The notes: a model not told the origin generated them from the letters alone. A stretch of 64,000 nucleotides of DNA from an uncultured Synechococcus sp. (GCA_937911865.1 CALDSK010000248.1:1-64000); one strand, 5' to 3'. Shown: positions 51,060-59,924, counted from the first letter of the stretch. Numbers and translations: made by a program.

Positions 51060-52988
51060 ATGACAGCCACCCAAGCTAAGCCCAAATCTACTTTTCCTAT
51101 TGACTTAGGTGCTTACCAGCGGATTTCTCTTGACCCCTCTAATAACAAGCTGACCGATGAGCAGCGCGATGCACTGAAGGCTAATATTCAGCTTTGCCGC
51201 GAAGCCATTGTGTTTTTCACCGCAACGGGTGGCGCTCGGGGTGTAGGTGGTCACACAGGTGGCCCTTACGACACCGTGCCCGAGGTCATGATTTTGGATG
51301 CTTTGTTCAGAGGCAATCCTGATAAGTTTGTCCCTACTTTCTTTGACGAAGCAGGTCACCGTGTGGGTACTCAGTACCTGATGAGTACGCTAAATGGCGA
51401 TTTGCCTGCTGAGCAGTTAATGCAGTACCGTGCAGCGAACTCTAAGCTGCCGGGTCACCCCGAGCTGGGCTTGACACCGGGTGTGAAGTTTAGCTCTGGC
51501 CGGTTGGGTCACATGTGGCCGTTTGTGAACGGTGTAGCGTTGGCTAACCCTGGTAAAACGACGTTCTTGCTCGGTTCTGACGGCGCTCAGCAGGAAGGGG
51601 ACGATGCGGAAGCGGCTCGCTTGGCGGCTGCTCAAGGCATCAACGTAAAGCTAATCATTGACGATAACGATGTGACGATTGCCGGTCACCCTTCTGAGTA
51701 TTTGGGTGGCTACAGCGTTCAGAAGACCCTGGAAGGTCATGGCATTAAGACGCTGGTGAATGACGGCGAAGATATTGATGCGCTGTATGCGAATATCTGT
51801 GAGGCGATCGCAACTGATGGCCCTATCGCCGTCATCTGTAGGCGACCCATGACGGTTGGCATTGAAGGGCTAGAAGGCAGTACGCACGGACACGACGTTA
51901 TCCCCACGGATCTGGCGATTAAGTACCTAGAAAAGCACGGTCGCCAGGAAGCTGCTGACTACCTCAAGAACATTGAGAAGCCCAAGCACAGCTATGAGTT
52001 CCTCGGTTCTAGTGACGAAGTAGGCTCTAACCGCAACGTCTTTGGCCAGGCTGCAGTTGAAGTGCTTGGCAAAATGAGCGACGCCGAGCGCAAAGAGAAG
52101 GTGCTCGTGGTGGACTGCGACCTAGAAGGCTCTTGTGGCCTGAACCACATTCACAAGGCGTATCCTGAAATCTTTGTCAGCGGCGGCATTATGGAGCGGG
52201 GCAACCTCTCTGCGGCGGCAGGCTTTGGTATGGAAAAAGGGAAGCAAGGCATTTTTGCCACCTTTAGCGCCTTTTTAGAAATGTGTATTTCTGAAATCAC
52301 CATGGCGCGCTTGAACAAGGCGAACTTGCTCTGTCACTTCTCCCACTCCGGGAGTGATGACATGGCAGATAACACCTGCCACTTCGGCATCAACTACATG
52401 TTTGCCGATAACGGCTTGGACGATGGCTACGAAACGCGCCTGTACTTCCCTGCGGACGCACATCAGATGAAGGCCTGCGTTGAGAAAATCTTCCATGACC
52501 CCGGTCTGCGGTTTATCTTCTCTACACGTGCCAAGGTGCCGATGCTCAATGGTGATGACGGCAACGCCCTCTACGCTGATGGCTATGAGTTTGTCCCAGG
52601 AAAAGACGACGTTGTTCGCGAAGGATCTGACGGTTACATCGTCAGCTTTGGTGATGGTCTCTACCGTGCTTTGGATGCGGTTGAGCGTCTGAAGAAGGAA
52701 GGCTTGAACATTGGCCTAATCAACAAGTCCACGCTGAACGTGGTGGATGAGCAGATGATGGAGAAGGTCGGCAACTCACCATTGGTTATGGTGGTTGAGT
52801 CGTTTAACGAGAAGACTGGCCTGGGTGCTCGCTATGGTACCTGGTTGCTAGAGCGGGGCTATACACCTAAGTTTGCGCATGCGGGTACGCATGAAGAAGG
52901 GGGCGGCGGTCTCTGGGAGCAGTTCTACCACCAGGGTTTGGATCCTGAGAGCATTATGCAGAAGGTGAAAAAGCTGGCGGGTAAATAG
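51060..52988 (+). CDS. transketolase-family protein (divergent ThDP enzyme)
   Basis: The 642-aa thiamine-diphosphate enzyme has a GDG-like ThDP/Mg motif at GSDGAQQEGDDAEA (172-175) ending in DDND (201-204). The pyrimidine-binding half reads VVDCDLEGSCGLNHIHKAYPEIFVSGGIMERG, and the C-terminal domain ends VVESFNEKTGLGARYGTWLLERGY. The sequence differs from standard TktA and probably belongs to a second transketolase-like family common in cyanobacteria. The donor and acceptor are unknown. Codon use is richer in GGT/GCT/GGC with few rare codons, as in highly expressed genes. Confidence 0.78.
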   Translation: MTATQAKPKSTFPIDLGAYQRISLDPSNNKLTDEQRDALKANIQLCREAIVFFTATGGARGVGGHTGGPYDTVPEVMILDALFRGNPDKFVPTFFDEAGHRVGTQYLMSTLNGDLPAEQLMQYRAANSKLPGHPELGLTPGVKFSSGRLGHMWPFVNGVALANPGKTTFLLGSDGAQQEGDDAEAARLAAAQGINVKLIIDDNDVTIAGHPSEYLGGYSVQKTLEGHGIKTLVNDGEDIDALYANICEAIATDGPIAVICRRPMTVGIEGLEGSTHGHDVIPTDLAIKYLEKHGRQEAADYLKNIEKPKHSYEFLGSSDEVGSNRNVFGQAAVEVLGKMSDAERKEKVLVVDCDLEGSCGLNHIHKAYPEIFVSGGIMERGNLSAAAGFGMEKGKQGIFATFSAFLEMCISEITMARLNKANLLCHFSHSGSDDMADNTCHFGINYMFADNGLDDGYETRLYFPADAHQMKACVEKIFHDPGLRFIFSTRAKVPMLNGDDGNALYADGYEFVPGKDDVVREGSDGYIVSFGDGLYRALDAVERLKKEGLNIGLINKSTLNVVDEQMMEKVGNSPLVMVVESFNEKTGLGARYGTWLLERGYTPKFAHAGTHEEGGGGLWEQFYHQGLDPESIMQKVKKLAGK

Positions 52989-53018
52989 ATTCTTGCGTTA
53001 GCTAATCAAGCAACAGCG

Positions 53019-53063
53019 TACTCAAAAGCTCTCCTGGGAACGAACTAGGAGAGCTTTTGAGTA
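53019..53063. terminator. 17-bp perfect hairpin after the transketolase-like gene
   Basis: The arms 53019-53035 and 53047-53063 (core CTCAAAAGCTCTCCT) are exactly complementary around an 11-base loop, 31 bases after the stop. Confidence 0.75.
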
Positions 53064-53084
53064 TGGTCTACATGGACTCAGACT

Positions 53085-53397
53085 ATCGGTCGGAGAGGAC
53101 TGTTTGCCCTAGATGCTTCAGAACGCGAATTACTTCAGCAGCATCTTCTGGTACGGCATACAGCGAGAACGCGGCAAGTAATGTTACGGCACCCTCTAGC
53201 AGTTCGCCTTGCGATCACTGGTAGTTTAGCCTATCCCACAAAACTGATACCGCTGTCTGCTGACCGGATGTCAACTCAGGCAAACTGCCTTGCCATTCAG
53301 TGGAAAAAGTGGCTTCTATCGAACGGCTAAGACCGAATCGAGATTCGACTTCGGCAAGGTTCTTGATGGCTTCGGTAACCGCAATAACTTTTGCCAT
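53085..53397 (-). pseudogene. decayed Uma2/COG-type small gene with in-frame stop
   Basis: From ATG 53397, 60 codons read to an in-frame TGA at about 53215. Beyond it the same frame continues SQGELLEGAVTLLAAFSLYA to a TAG at about 53085. The N-terminal part (LAEVESRFGLSRSIEATF...PELTSGQQTAV) resembles cyanobacterial proteins of about 200 aa annotated as restriction-endonuclease-like. I judge it a broken remnant with a nonsense codon and an internal deletion. Confidence 0.45.
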
Positions 53398-53513
53398 AGG
53401 ATCTTTGAAGGGACCTTTTACAGACTACATTAGCAGCGAGTTCTTTTCTGTCGAGCGAGTAGGTGTATGCTCTTAAGTAGGTATACCTAAATTGTTTTTG
53501 GAGCGATCACACC

Positions 53514-53834
53514 ATGGCCGCAGAGTACATTGCAGACGAAGCCGCATTCGACACCTTAGTAAAAGATGATTCTGTCGTGGTGGTAGACTGCACAGCGAGC
53601 TGGTGTGGCCCCTGCAAGCTAGTTGCGCCGCTGATGGACCAGCTAGCAGAAGAATTCGATGGCAAAGCGACGGTATCCAAGCTGGATTTGGATAGTAACA
53701 AAGCGGTTGCAAAGCGCTTTGGCATCAAGAGCATTCCGGCTGTGATGGTCTTCAAAAATGGCGAGCTCATGGACACGCTGATCGGCGTAAAGCCATACTC
53801 CACCTTTAGTGAGACGGTGACTAGCTACCTGTAG
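53514..53834 (+). CDS. trxA: thioredoxin
   Basis: The 106-aa protein has the active site CTASWCGPCKLVAPL (Cys31-Gly-Pro-Cys34), the buried Asp in VVVDCTA, and cis-Pro in KSIPAVMVFKNGE. It is a standard bacterial thioredoxin; TrxA in cyanobacteria reduces metabolic and redox enzymes. A 39-codon membrane-protein gene with its own strong RBS follows 25 bp later and is probably co-transcribed. A terminator lies downstream at 54063. Confidence 0.92.
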   Translation: MAAEYIADEAAFDTLVKDDSVVVVDCTASWCGPCKLVAPLMDQLAEEFDGKATVSKLDLDSNKAVAKRFGIKSIPAVMVFKNGELMDTLIGVKPYSTFSETVTSYL

Positions 53835-53859
53835 GCAATGCAATGACAAAAGGAGACAA

Positions 53860-53979
53860 ATGAGAGATCCGAACGAGCCAGATCCCAATTTGATTAAGCT
53901 GTCACCTGCAACACTGTTTGCAATTGTGGTAGCCATTATATTCGTGCCGCTGTTGCTAACTGGGTTTATTTCTCAGTAG
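53860..53979 (+). CDS. 39-aa small membrane protein downstream of trxA
   Basis: ATG 53860 is preceded by a strong AAAAGGAGA ribosome-binding site seven bases away. The product starts MRDPNEPDPNLIKLSPATLF and then has one hydrophobic helix (about 18-35) ending in FISQ. Sixteen hydrophobic residues in a row make it a convincing single-pass peptide. It lies in the trxA transcription unit. I do not recognise it among the known photosystem or NDH small subunits, though a role as an accessory subunit is possible. Confidence 0.6.
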   Translation: MRDPNEPDPNLIKLSPATLFAIVVAIIFVPLLLTGFISQ

Positions 53980-54236
53980 ACGCAGATCCTCTCCTTAGAG
54001 CGGTATCCCGCAGGGACGGGATGGGTTTCGACGTGCTGAAATCAACCGACCTCGATCCTCACAGTCAAGCGGTTGACTTTTTACAGGTGCCTTTTTGTTC
54101 TGAACATTTAGGTGTCTACCTGCTTGATATCAATTTTGGTTTGTGGGTTAGTGTTTGTGGAATTGCTTTGGAGCTCAGTATAGATAGCTATATCTGGAGC
54201 GTTGCTAGAAACTAGGGTTTAAGAGGAGTATCCGTT
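53980..54236. other. 257-bp gap upstream of glmS
   Basis: It holds a terminator (54063-54082) that closes the trxA unit, and the glmS promoter. No conserved glmS ribozyme core is recognisable. Confidence 0.4.
54063..54082 (+). terminator. small rho-independent terminator of the trxA unit
   Basis: AGTCAA-GCGG-TTGACT is followed by TTTT. It could be part of a larger CAACCG/CGGTTG hairpin starting near 54043. Confidence 0.55.
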
Positions 54237-56135
54237 ATGTGTGGAATTGTTGGCTATATTGGCACACGTGCTGCTAGCGGTATTTTGATTGAAGGCTTAA
54301 AGACGCTGGAATACCGTGGTTATGACTCGGCAGGCGTGGCAACGATTTCTGAAGGGACGTTACAGCGCACACGGGCTAAAGGCAAGTTAATTAACCTACA
54401 AACCAAACTAGAAGGCTTAGAAGATCCGGCCAGGTTAGGTATCGGACACACTCGCTGGGCCACACACGGTAAGCCTGAAGAGCACAACGCTCATCCGCAC
54501 ACAGATGAAAGCGAGCGCCTAGCGGTGGTGCAAAACGGCATTATTGAAAACTACCGTGAGCTGCGCGAAGAGCTGAAGGAAAAAGGCTACACGTTTTGCT
54601 CAGACACTGATACTGAGGTGATTCCGCACTTAATTGATGAGTACCTGAAAAATCCTGCGCCTGAGGCTGTTCTATCGGCACAGTCCGCTCTTTTGGAAGC
54701 GGTGAGACAGGCTGTAAATCGACTGCGCGGTGCGTTTGCCCTGGCGATTGTGTCTGTTGACTTTCCCGATGAGCTGATTGTGGTGCGGCAGCAGGCACCT
54801 TTGGCGATTGGCTTTGGCCAGGGTGAGTTTTTCTGCGCGTCGGATACGCCTGCGATTATGCCGTACACACAGGCAGTGCTGACGTTAGAGAATGGTGAGA
54901 TTGCGCGGCTAACGCCGATGGGCGTGGAGGTGTATGAGTTTAGCGGACATCGCCTGAAGAAGTACCCACGCACCTTGAACTGGAATCCCATCATGGTGGA
55001 GAAGCAGGGGTTCAAGCATTTTATGCTCAAAGAGATTTATGAGCAGCCGGGTGTGGTGCGCACTTGCTTAGAAACGTATTTGGATACTGATTGGGACGTA
55101 TCGAGTGGCGAGTCTCCTATCAAATTAGATTTACCGGATGCTTTGCTAGATGGCTTGCAGCATGTTCAGATTTTGGCCTGTGGAACGAGCTGGCATGCGA
55201 GCCTGGTAGGCAAGTATTTGCTAGAGCAGGTGGCAGGAATTCCGACCTTTGTGCAATATGCGTCAGAGTTTCGCTACGCGCCAGCTCCGCTGATGCCAAA
55301 TACGATGACGATTGGGGTCACCCAGTCGGGCGAAACGGCGGATACCTTGGCCGCGCTGGAAATGGAGCAGAATCGTCGAACCGAGCAGGGGGGCGACTAT
55401 GCGCCTCGGATGCTGGGAATTACTAATCGAGTAGATAGCTCGCTGGGTCGGTTGATTCCTGACGTAGTGGGGACGATGGCAGGTATTGAAATCGGTGTGG
55501 CGGCGACGAAGACATTTGTCGCTCAGCTGATGGCGTTTTACTTTTTGTCTTTAGAGCTGGCATATCGGCGTAAGGCAATTTCGCTAGAGCGCATGGCCGA
55601 GATTATTGAAGGATTGCGGCAGCTACCGGCACAGCTAGAGCAGGTACTAGAAGCTCAAGAGCGCTATGTGGAAGAGCTATCTCATGATTTTTCCGAGACG
55701 CAGGACTTTATCTTTATTGGACGCGGGATTAATTATCCGATTGCGCTAGAAGGGGCTTTGAAGCTGAAGGAGATTAGCTATATTCACGCGGAGGGCTACC
55801 CGGCAGGTGAGATGAAGCACGGCCCGATCGCGCTATTGGATGAGAAGGTTCCAGTGGTGGCTATTGCGACGCGTGGCACCGTCTACGAAAAAGTACTCTC
55901 GAATGCGCAAGAGGCCAAAGCCCGTGATGCTCAGCTGATTGGTGTTGTGCCCATGAATGATGCAGAAGCAGAAGAAACCTTCGATTCGCTGTTGCCAGTG
56001 CCGGACGTAGATGAGTTGCTCTCACCGATGCTGACGGTGATTCCGGTGCAGCTGCTGTCCTATCACATTGCAGCGCGGCGCGGCTTGGATGTGGATCAGC
56101 CTAGGAATTTGGCGAAGTCTGTGACAGTGGAGTAA
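54237..56135 (+). CDS. glmS: glutamine--fructose-6-phosphate aminotransferase (isomerising)
   Basis: This 632-aa enzyme makes glucosamine-6-phosphate from fructose-6-phosphate and glutamine at the start of cell-wall amino-sugar synthesis. The N-terminal glutamine amidotransferase begins with Cys2 (MCGIVGYIGTR). Two SIS domains follow, with ILACGTSWHASL, GVTQSGETADTLAAL and a C-terminal DQPRNLAKSVTVE. A clear AAGAGGAG ribosome-binding site precedes the ATG. Confidence 0.95.
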   Translation: MCGIVGYIGTRAASGILIEGLKTLEYRGYDSAGVATISEGTLQRTRAKGKLINLQTKLEGLEDPARLGIGHTRWATHGKPEEHNAHPHTDESERLAVVQNGIIENYRELREELKEKGYTFCSDTDTEVIPHLIDEYLKNPAPEAVLSAQSALLEAVRQAVNRLRGAFALAIVSVDFPDELIVVRQQAPLAIGFGQGEFFCASDTPAIMPYTQAVLTLENGEIARLTPMGVEVYEFSGHRLKKYPRTLNWNPIMVEKQGFKHFMLKEIYEQPGVVRTCLETYLDTDWDVSSGESPIKLDLPDALLDGLQHVQILACGTSWHASLVGKYLLEQVAGIPTFVQYASEFRYAPAPLMPNTMTIGVTQSGETADTLAALEMEQNRRTEQGGDYAPRMLGITNRVDSSLGRLIPDVVGTMAGIEIGVAATKTFVAQLMAFYFLSLELAYRRKAISLERMAEIIEGLRQLPAQLEQVLEAQERYVEELSHDFSETQDFIFIGRGINYPIALEGALKLKEISYIHAEGYPAGEMKHGPIALLDEKVPVVAIATRGTVYEKVLSNAQEAKARDAQLIGVVPMNDAEAEETFDSLLPVPDVDELLSPMLTVIPVQLLSYHIAARRGLDVDQPRNLAKSVTVE

Positions 56136-56251
56136 CAGGTTGCTTTAACTGTAGCTGAATTGCTGCGCTGGGCCATGGGTAGTGCAACCTTATCGAACAG
56201 GATTAAGGTCGCAGATAGAATCGTAGAGATAGTTGTAGTGAGGTTATTTTC

Positions 56252-56476
56252 ATGGCCCAACTACAGTGTGATATTCCAGAAGAAACGGCTATTCAACTAC
56301 AAAGAAAAGCAGAGAAAATGAATTTGTCGGTGTCAAAGTACTTGGCGCAGCTAATAGATAGAGACCTGAAAGCTGGCTGGCCAGAAGGATACTTTGATCT
56401 GTTTGGTAGCTGCAAGGATGCGCCTTTGGAGAGACCTGCTCAAGGTGAGAGTCCAGTACGCGAGACTCTCTTATAG
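56252..56476 (+). CDS. antitoxin of a VapBC-type module
   Basis: The 74-aa protein has an N-terminal ribbon-helix-helix-like stretch (AQLQCDIPEETAIQLQRKAEKMNLSVSKYLAQLIDRDL, about 2-40) and an acidic/hydrophobic C-terminus that should bind the toxin. Its TAG (56474-56476) is immediately followed by the toxin ATG (56477), so the pair is translationally coupled. It probably represses its own promoter. Confidence 0.8.
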   Translation: MAQLQCDIPEETAIQLQRKAEKMNLSVSKYLAQLIDRDLKAGWPEGYFDLFGSCKDAPLERPAQGESPVRETLL

Positions 56477-56866
56477 ATGTTTTTATTGGACACGAACGTC
56501 TGCATTCAGTTTATGAATGGAACATCTTTGAGCGTTAGAGAAAATTTTCAAAGGCGCGATCCAGCGGAAATCTCAATATGCAGCATTGTAAAAGCCGAGC
56601 TATTGTTTGGTGCGAAGCATAGCAACCGGGCTGAAGAGAATTTGCTGTGTGTAAAGCGATTCTACGCACCGTTTGATAGTTTGCCTTTTGACGATAGCTG
56701 CGCTGAAGAATATTCGCGAATCCGGAGTGAGTTGAGTCGACAGGGAAATTTGATTGGCCCTAACGATTTATTCATTGCGGCAGCAGCGCTTGCTTATGAT
56801 GCGATCTTGATAACGAACAATACTAGAGAGTTTCAACGTGTTAGTGGGCTACGTTTAGAAGACTAG
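56477..56866 (+). CDS. vapC: PIN-domain toxin (VapC-like)
   Basis: The 129-aa PIN-domain ribonuclease has acidic active-site residues Asp5 (FLLDTNVC), Glu41 (VKAELLFG) and Asp97 (GPNDLFIAAAAL). The usual fourth Asp is Asn114 or Asn115 in ITNNTREF, a common variant. It should cleave tRNA or other RNA unless bound by the adjacent antitoxin. Confidence 0.88.
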   Translation: MFLLDTNVCIQFMNGTSLSVRENFQRRDPAEISICSIVKAELLFGAKHSNRAEENLLCVKRFYAPFDSLPFDDSCAEEYSRIRSELSRQGNLIGPNDLFIAAAALAYDAILITNNTREFQRVSGLRLED

Positions 56867-57127
56867 CAAACGTAGCGGCGGGCTTGAGTTGTGTCTGCGA
56901 TCGCACCACCTATGAACAATAGACATTAGGCAACTGTCAGTGACTCAGCCTCTCATCGCCTATTCAGAGTCATTTCACATATTCTCAGCCAACCTTTCTG
57001 AAAGGCTTATTTTCGGTTCATTCTCGCCTTAGGTGCAGCTGTCATTCTTGTAAACATAGGCGGTTCGGGTTATTGCCGCGCTGCCGAATTACATCAATAG
57101 CAGCTTTTGGCTGAAGGATATAAATCG

Positions 57128-57292
57128 ATGAAACGACTGACACTGTCTGTATTGGCAATGGTTCTGGCAACGGCTGCTTTTGCGCCAACAGCTCATGCGA
57201 CTCGCTCTCAAGTTTCTACGCCACAGGAGCTGGGTGAAGATACAAGCTTTGTTGAATTCGTTCGAGCTAATCGAGCCGCTCGGCAAAAGTAG
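57128..57292 (+). CDS. 54-aa exported peptide A (paralogue pair)
   Basis: ATG 57128, with an AAGGA ribosome-binding site, is a better start than the longer reading. A signal peptide (about 1-24, AHA cleavage site) is followed by a mature segment of 25-30 residues ending in the motif STPQELGEDTSFVEFVRANR. The paralogue at 57999 has the same layout. It is a candidate secreted or periplasmic signal or accessory peptide; function is unknown. Confidence 0.75.
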   Translation: MKRLTLSVLAMVLATAAFAPTAHATRSQVSTPQELGEDTSFVEFVRANRAARQK

Positions 57293-57338
57293 TTTGGTTA
57301 GCCGATTGAGCCATGGACCATATTCTCCTCCACTAGTG

Positions 57339-57377
57339 GGGTGGTTAAGGTGTTGAAGCCTTGGCTGCCCTTTTTTT
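57339..57377 (+). terminator. terminator after peptide gene A
   Basis: GGGTGGTTAAGG pairs with CCTTGGCTGCCC over 12 positions (four G-U), loop TGTTGAAG, followed by T7. Confidence 0.75.
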
Positions 57378-57952
57378 GTCTTGCAAATTTGTCTAGCAAA
57401 GAGGTATCGATGTTGAACCGTCAGGTGATTCAATTTTTATGCTTAAGCGAAGATAAAACGTCTTGGAGCAAACATCTTAGAGAAAACGCAAATTTCTCTA
57501 GACAAATAAACAATCACGAGAGAACAGCAACAGAGTCACACTGAACACCTATGCAACACTCATCTGAGGCCCCAAATTAATCCTCAAACAACAATGCTCA
57601 AACAACACAGAACAGCATTTAAGCACGACAAAGCAAACACAGAAATAGCCCTGTTTTATCCTATCTTTTATCGGACACACTAACTCTTGCAGACCTGCTG
57701 CTTTTCCATATAAGCCATGTTGCTTAGTTGAAGCCAAGGCTAATTTTTACATCAGGCCGATCTTGCTATCAACAACGTCCTGAATATTCAGGCATCCTTT
57801 CTTCTCTCAGCAAATTTGGCTACACCGCTACTCGCATCCGTAAATATAAAATTCTCAGGATTGTATCAGGCAATACTAAATTTTCTCATGAAACTCTGAC
57901 ATTCTCCTCAGCTGGGTATCCGAGAAATCTCAGGGGCGGTTGTCATCTTAGG

Positions 57953-57983
57953 AAGTAACGAATCAAGCAAACCTTCGTTACTT
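57953..57983. promoter_or_regulatory. 10-bp hairpin in the 5' leader of peptide gene B
   Basis: AAGTAACGAA and TTCGTTACTT are perfect complements around an 11-base loop and end just before the AGGAG ribosome-binding site (57986-57990). It could gate translation of peptide B or act as an operator. Confidence 0.4.
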
Positions 57984-57998
57984 TTAGGAGATACGCAT

Positions 57999-58160
57999 AT
58001 GAAACGCTTTATCCTTTCAGTTTCACTGGCTGCGATCGCAGCAACCGCTCTAACGCCTGTTGCCTTTGCTAGTCAAGCTTCTACCCCAGGAGAAGTATCT
58101 GATACCGCTACGGTTCACGAGCTGATCCGTCACAACCGGGACGTGCGCGATAAGTCATGA
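57999..58160 (+). CDS. 53-aa exported peptide B (paralogue of peptide A)
   Basis: ATG 57999 follows an AGGAG ribosome-binding site. A signal peptide (about 1-25, cleavage near FAS) precedes STPGEVSDTATVHELIRHNR, which matches the STP-E-(E/F)-(L/V)R-x-NR motif of peptide A. Both genes probably arose by duplication. It was too short for ordinary annotation thresholds. Function is unknown. Confidence 0.75.
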   Translation: MKRFILSVSLAAIAATALTPVAFASQASTPGEVSDTATVHELIRHNRDVRDKS

Positions 58161-58224
58161 CCAGCAACGGCTGACTGCTCGAATCAGTAGCACTTTCACC
58201 CAATAATTGAATGAACCCTAACAA

Positions 58225-58264
58225 ATATCGCTGGTGTGCAAATGCATGTGCATGCCAGCGATAT
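58225..58264. terminator. hairpin after peptide gene B
   Basis: ATATCGCTGG and CCAGCGATAT pair perfectly around a 20-base inner region containing a further TGCA/TGCA pair. No T-run follows, so its function as a terminator is uncertain. Confidence 0.45.
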
Positions 58265-58413
58265 ATTGCGTTCAAAGGGCTCCAGATAGCACTAAGCGCT
58301 ATGTAGGGAGACAATTTTGATAAGACGCTGTAGTCTGGTTTAGCTATAGTCTGATCTAGCCAAAAAACTAGCCAAAAGAGCGCGTACGGCTCTGAGGCCT
58401 ATTCCTTAAAACT

Positions 58414-59739
58414 ATGAAAGCAATTGTTGTAGGTAGTGGTGGACGTGAACATGCTTTGGCTTGGACCCTGCTGCGCTCGCCCCAAGTCACCGAAGTCGTC
58501 TGCATCCCTGGCAACGGCGGTACCGCAAGGCTACCTGGCTGCCGCAACGTCGCCATGGCAATGGATGAGGTTGATGCGATCGCCCGCTGCGCCCTAGTCA
58601 ACAACATGGCCTTTGTCCTAGTCGGCCCTGAGCAACCCTTAGCCGAGGGCCTGGCTGATAAATTGAGGGCCCAAAGGGTTAACGTATTTGGCCCGGGTGC
58701 AGATGGCGCGCAGATTGAATCGAGCAAGGCTTGGGCAAAAGACCTGATGGCCGACGCCAACGTGCCGACCGCCGCTTCGGCAGTCTTCACAGATGCTGAT
58801 AGTGCGATCGCCTACGTAGAGCAGCAGGGCGCACCCATCGTTGTCAAAGCAGATGGACTCGCTGCCGGTAAAGGCGTGACCGTCGCGATGGAAAAATCAG
58901 ATGCGATCGCTGCCATCCAATCTGCTTTTAGCGGTCAATTTGGCGCCGCTGGCGAGCGTATCGTCATCGAAGAATTTTTGACCGGGCAAGAAGTGTCGGT
59001 ACTGGCCGTTACTGATGGGCAAACCATTCGTCCGCTACTGCCCGCGCAAGATCATAAGCAGGTGGGCGAAGGCGATACAGGGCCAAACACAGGCGGCATG
59101 GGAGCCTACGCGCCGACGCCCGTGATGCCCGCTGACTTACTGGCGCGAGTACAGTCTGAGGTGCTAGAGCCAACGCTCAATGCGCTGAAAGCTAAAAGCA
59201 TTGACTATCGCGGCGTGCTGTATGCCGGGCTGATCGTAACGCCCGCAGGTGACCCGAAGGTAATTGAGTTTAACTGCCGGTTTGGCGACCCTGAAACGCA
59301 GGCCGTGCTGCCGCTTTTAGAAACCCCCTTTGAGGACATCATCACGGCCTGCTGCGACCAAACGCTCAGTACGCTGTCTGCTTTTAAGTGGAAGGCAGCG
59401 GCTTCCGCCTGTGTGGTAATGGCGGCTGAAGGCTATCCGGGCCCTTACAAGAAGGGACTCGTCATTGGTGGGCTAGACTCAGCCGAAGCAGATGAAGACA
59501 CAGTGATATTTCATGCCGGAACGCGAATGGCCCAAGATTCTGCTCAAGGGACTGCCCAAGGAACTGTGAAAAGCACAGGCGGGCGAGTGCTGGGAGTCAG
59601 TGCGATCGCACCTACGTTTGAAGCCGCCCTAGCTAAGGTCTACAGCGCTATCGATAAAATTGATTTTCCTGGCAGCTTCTATCGACGAGATATCGGCCAC
59701 CGCGTTAAGGGGATGGCCAGCGGGATGGAGGGAAATTAA
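58414..59739 (+). CDS. purD: phosphoribosylamine--glycine ligase
   Basis: This 441-aa ATP-grasp enzyme joins phosphoribosylamine and glycine in purine synthesis. The start MKAIVVGSGGREHALAWTL has the Rossmann-type glycine loop, VVKADGLAAGKGV is ATP-grasp, GDTGPNTGGMGAYAP is the glycine-loop segment, and EFNCRFGDPETQ closes the active site. A short repeat (AQDSAQGTAQGTVKSTG) extends a loop near the C-terminus. It lies upstream of nblS, a conserved neighbourhood in cyanobacteria. Confidence 0.95.
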   Translation: MKAIVVGSGGREHALAWTLLRSPQVTEVVCIPGNGGTARLPGCRNVAMAMDEVDAIARCALVNNMAFVLVGPEQPLAEGLADKLRAQRVNVFGPGADGAQIESSKAWAKDLMADANVPTAASAVFTDADSAIAYVEQQGAPIVVKADGLAAGKGVTVAMEKSDAIAAIQSAFSGQFGAAGERIVIEEFLTGQEVSVLAVTDGQTIRPLLPAQDHKQVGEGDTGPNTGGMGAYAPTPVMPADLLARVQSEVLEPTLNALKAKSIDYRGVLYAGLIVTPAGDPKVIEFNCRFGDPETQAVLPLLETPFEDIITACCDQTLSTLSAFKWKAAASACVVMAAEGYPGPYKKGLVIGGLDSAEADEDTVIFHAGTRMAQDSAQGTAQGTVKSTGGRVLGVSAIAPTFEAALAKVYSAIDKIDFPGSFYRRDIGHRVKGMASGMEGN

Positions 59740-59924
59740 CTACGGCAGCGAGGCTGAGCTTAAAACCGTATACTCAAAACACGAACAGCAACTCAGTCTA
59801 GAATAGAGAAGTGTTGGAAAGGCCGCTTTTTCTACAGCCCTTCATCTATAGCTATCTGCACTTAGCTTGTTATATAAGTGACCCACAAGAAATGTGCTCA
59901 CGATAGAGCGTCCAAAGAGTAGCC

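Larger units (their letters stand above)
57293..57998. other. 706-bp gap between the two exported-peptide genes
   Basis: It holds the terminator at 57339-57377 and a 10-bp hairpin directly upstream of the second peptide gene. The 76-codon open frame at 57728-57958 has no protein-like features. Confidence 0.45.

Noticed and set aside
53398..53513. Yfr1 small RNA upstream of trxA
   Set aside because: Yfr1 often lies near trxA, but its ACTCCTCACAC core is not present in this stretch.
54021..54215. 64-codon open frame upstream of glmS
   Set aside because: It overlaps a terminator and lacks protein-like features.
53980..54236. glmS ribozyme upstream of glmS
   Set aside because: I cannot identify the conserved ribozyme core; it is typical of Gram-positive bacteria, not cyanobacteria.
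56867..57127. structured leader before peptide gene A
   Set aside because: Short inverted arms (TTCGG/CCGAA) exist but are too small and not placed at the ribosome-binding site.
57728..57958. 76-codon open frame between the two exported-peptide genes
   Set aside because: It has no ribosome-binding site and irregular composition; it runs into the peptide B leader hairpin.
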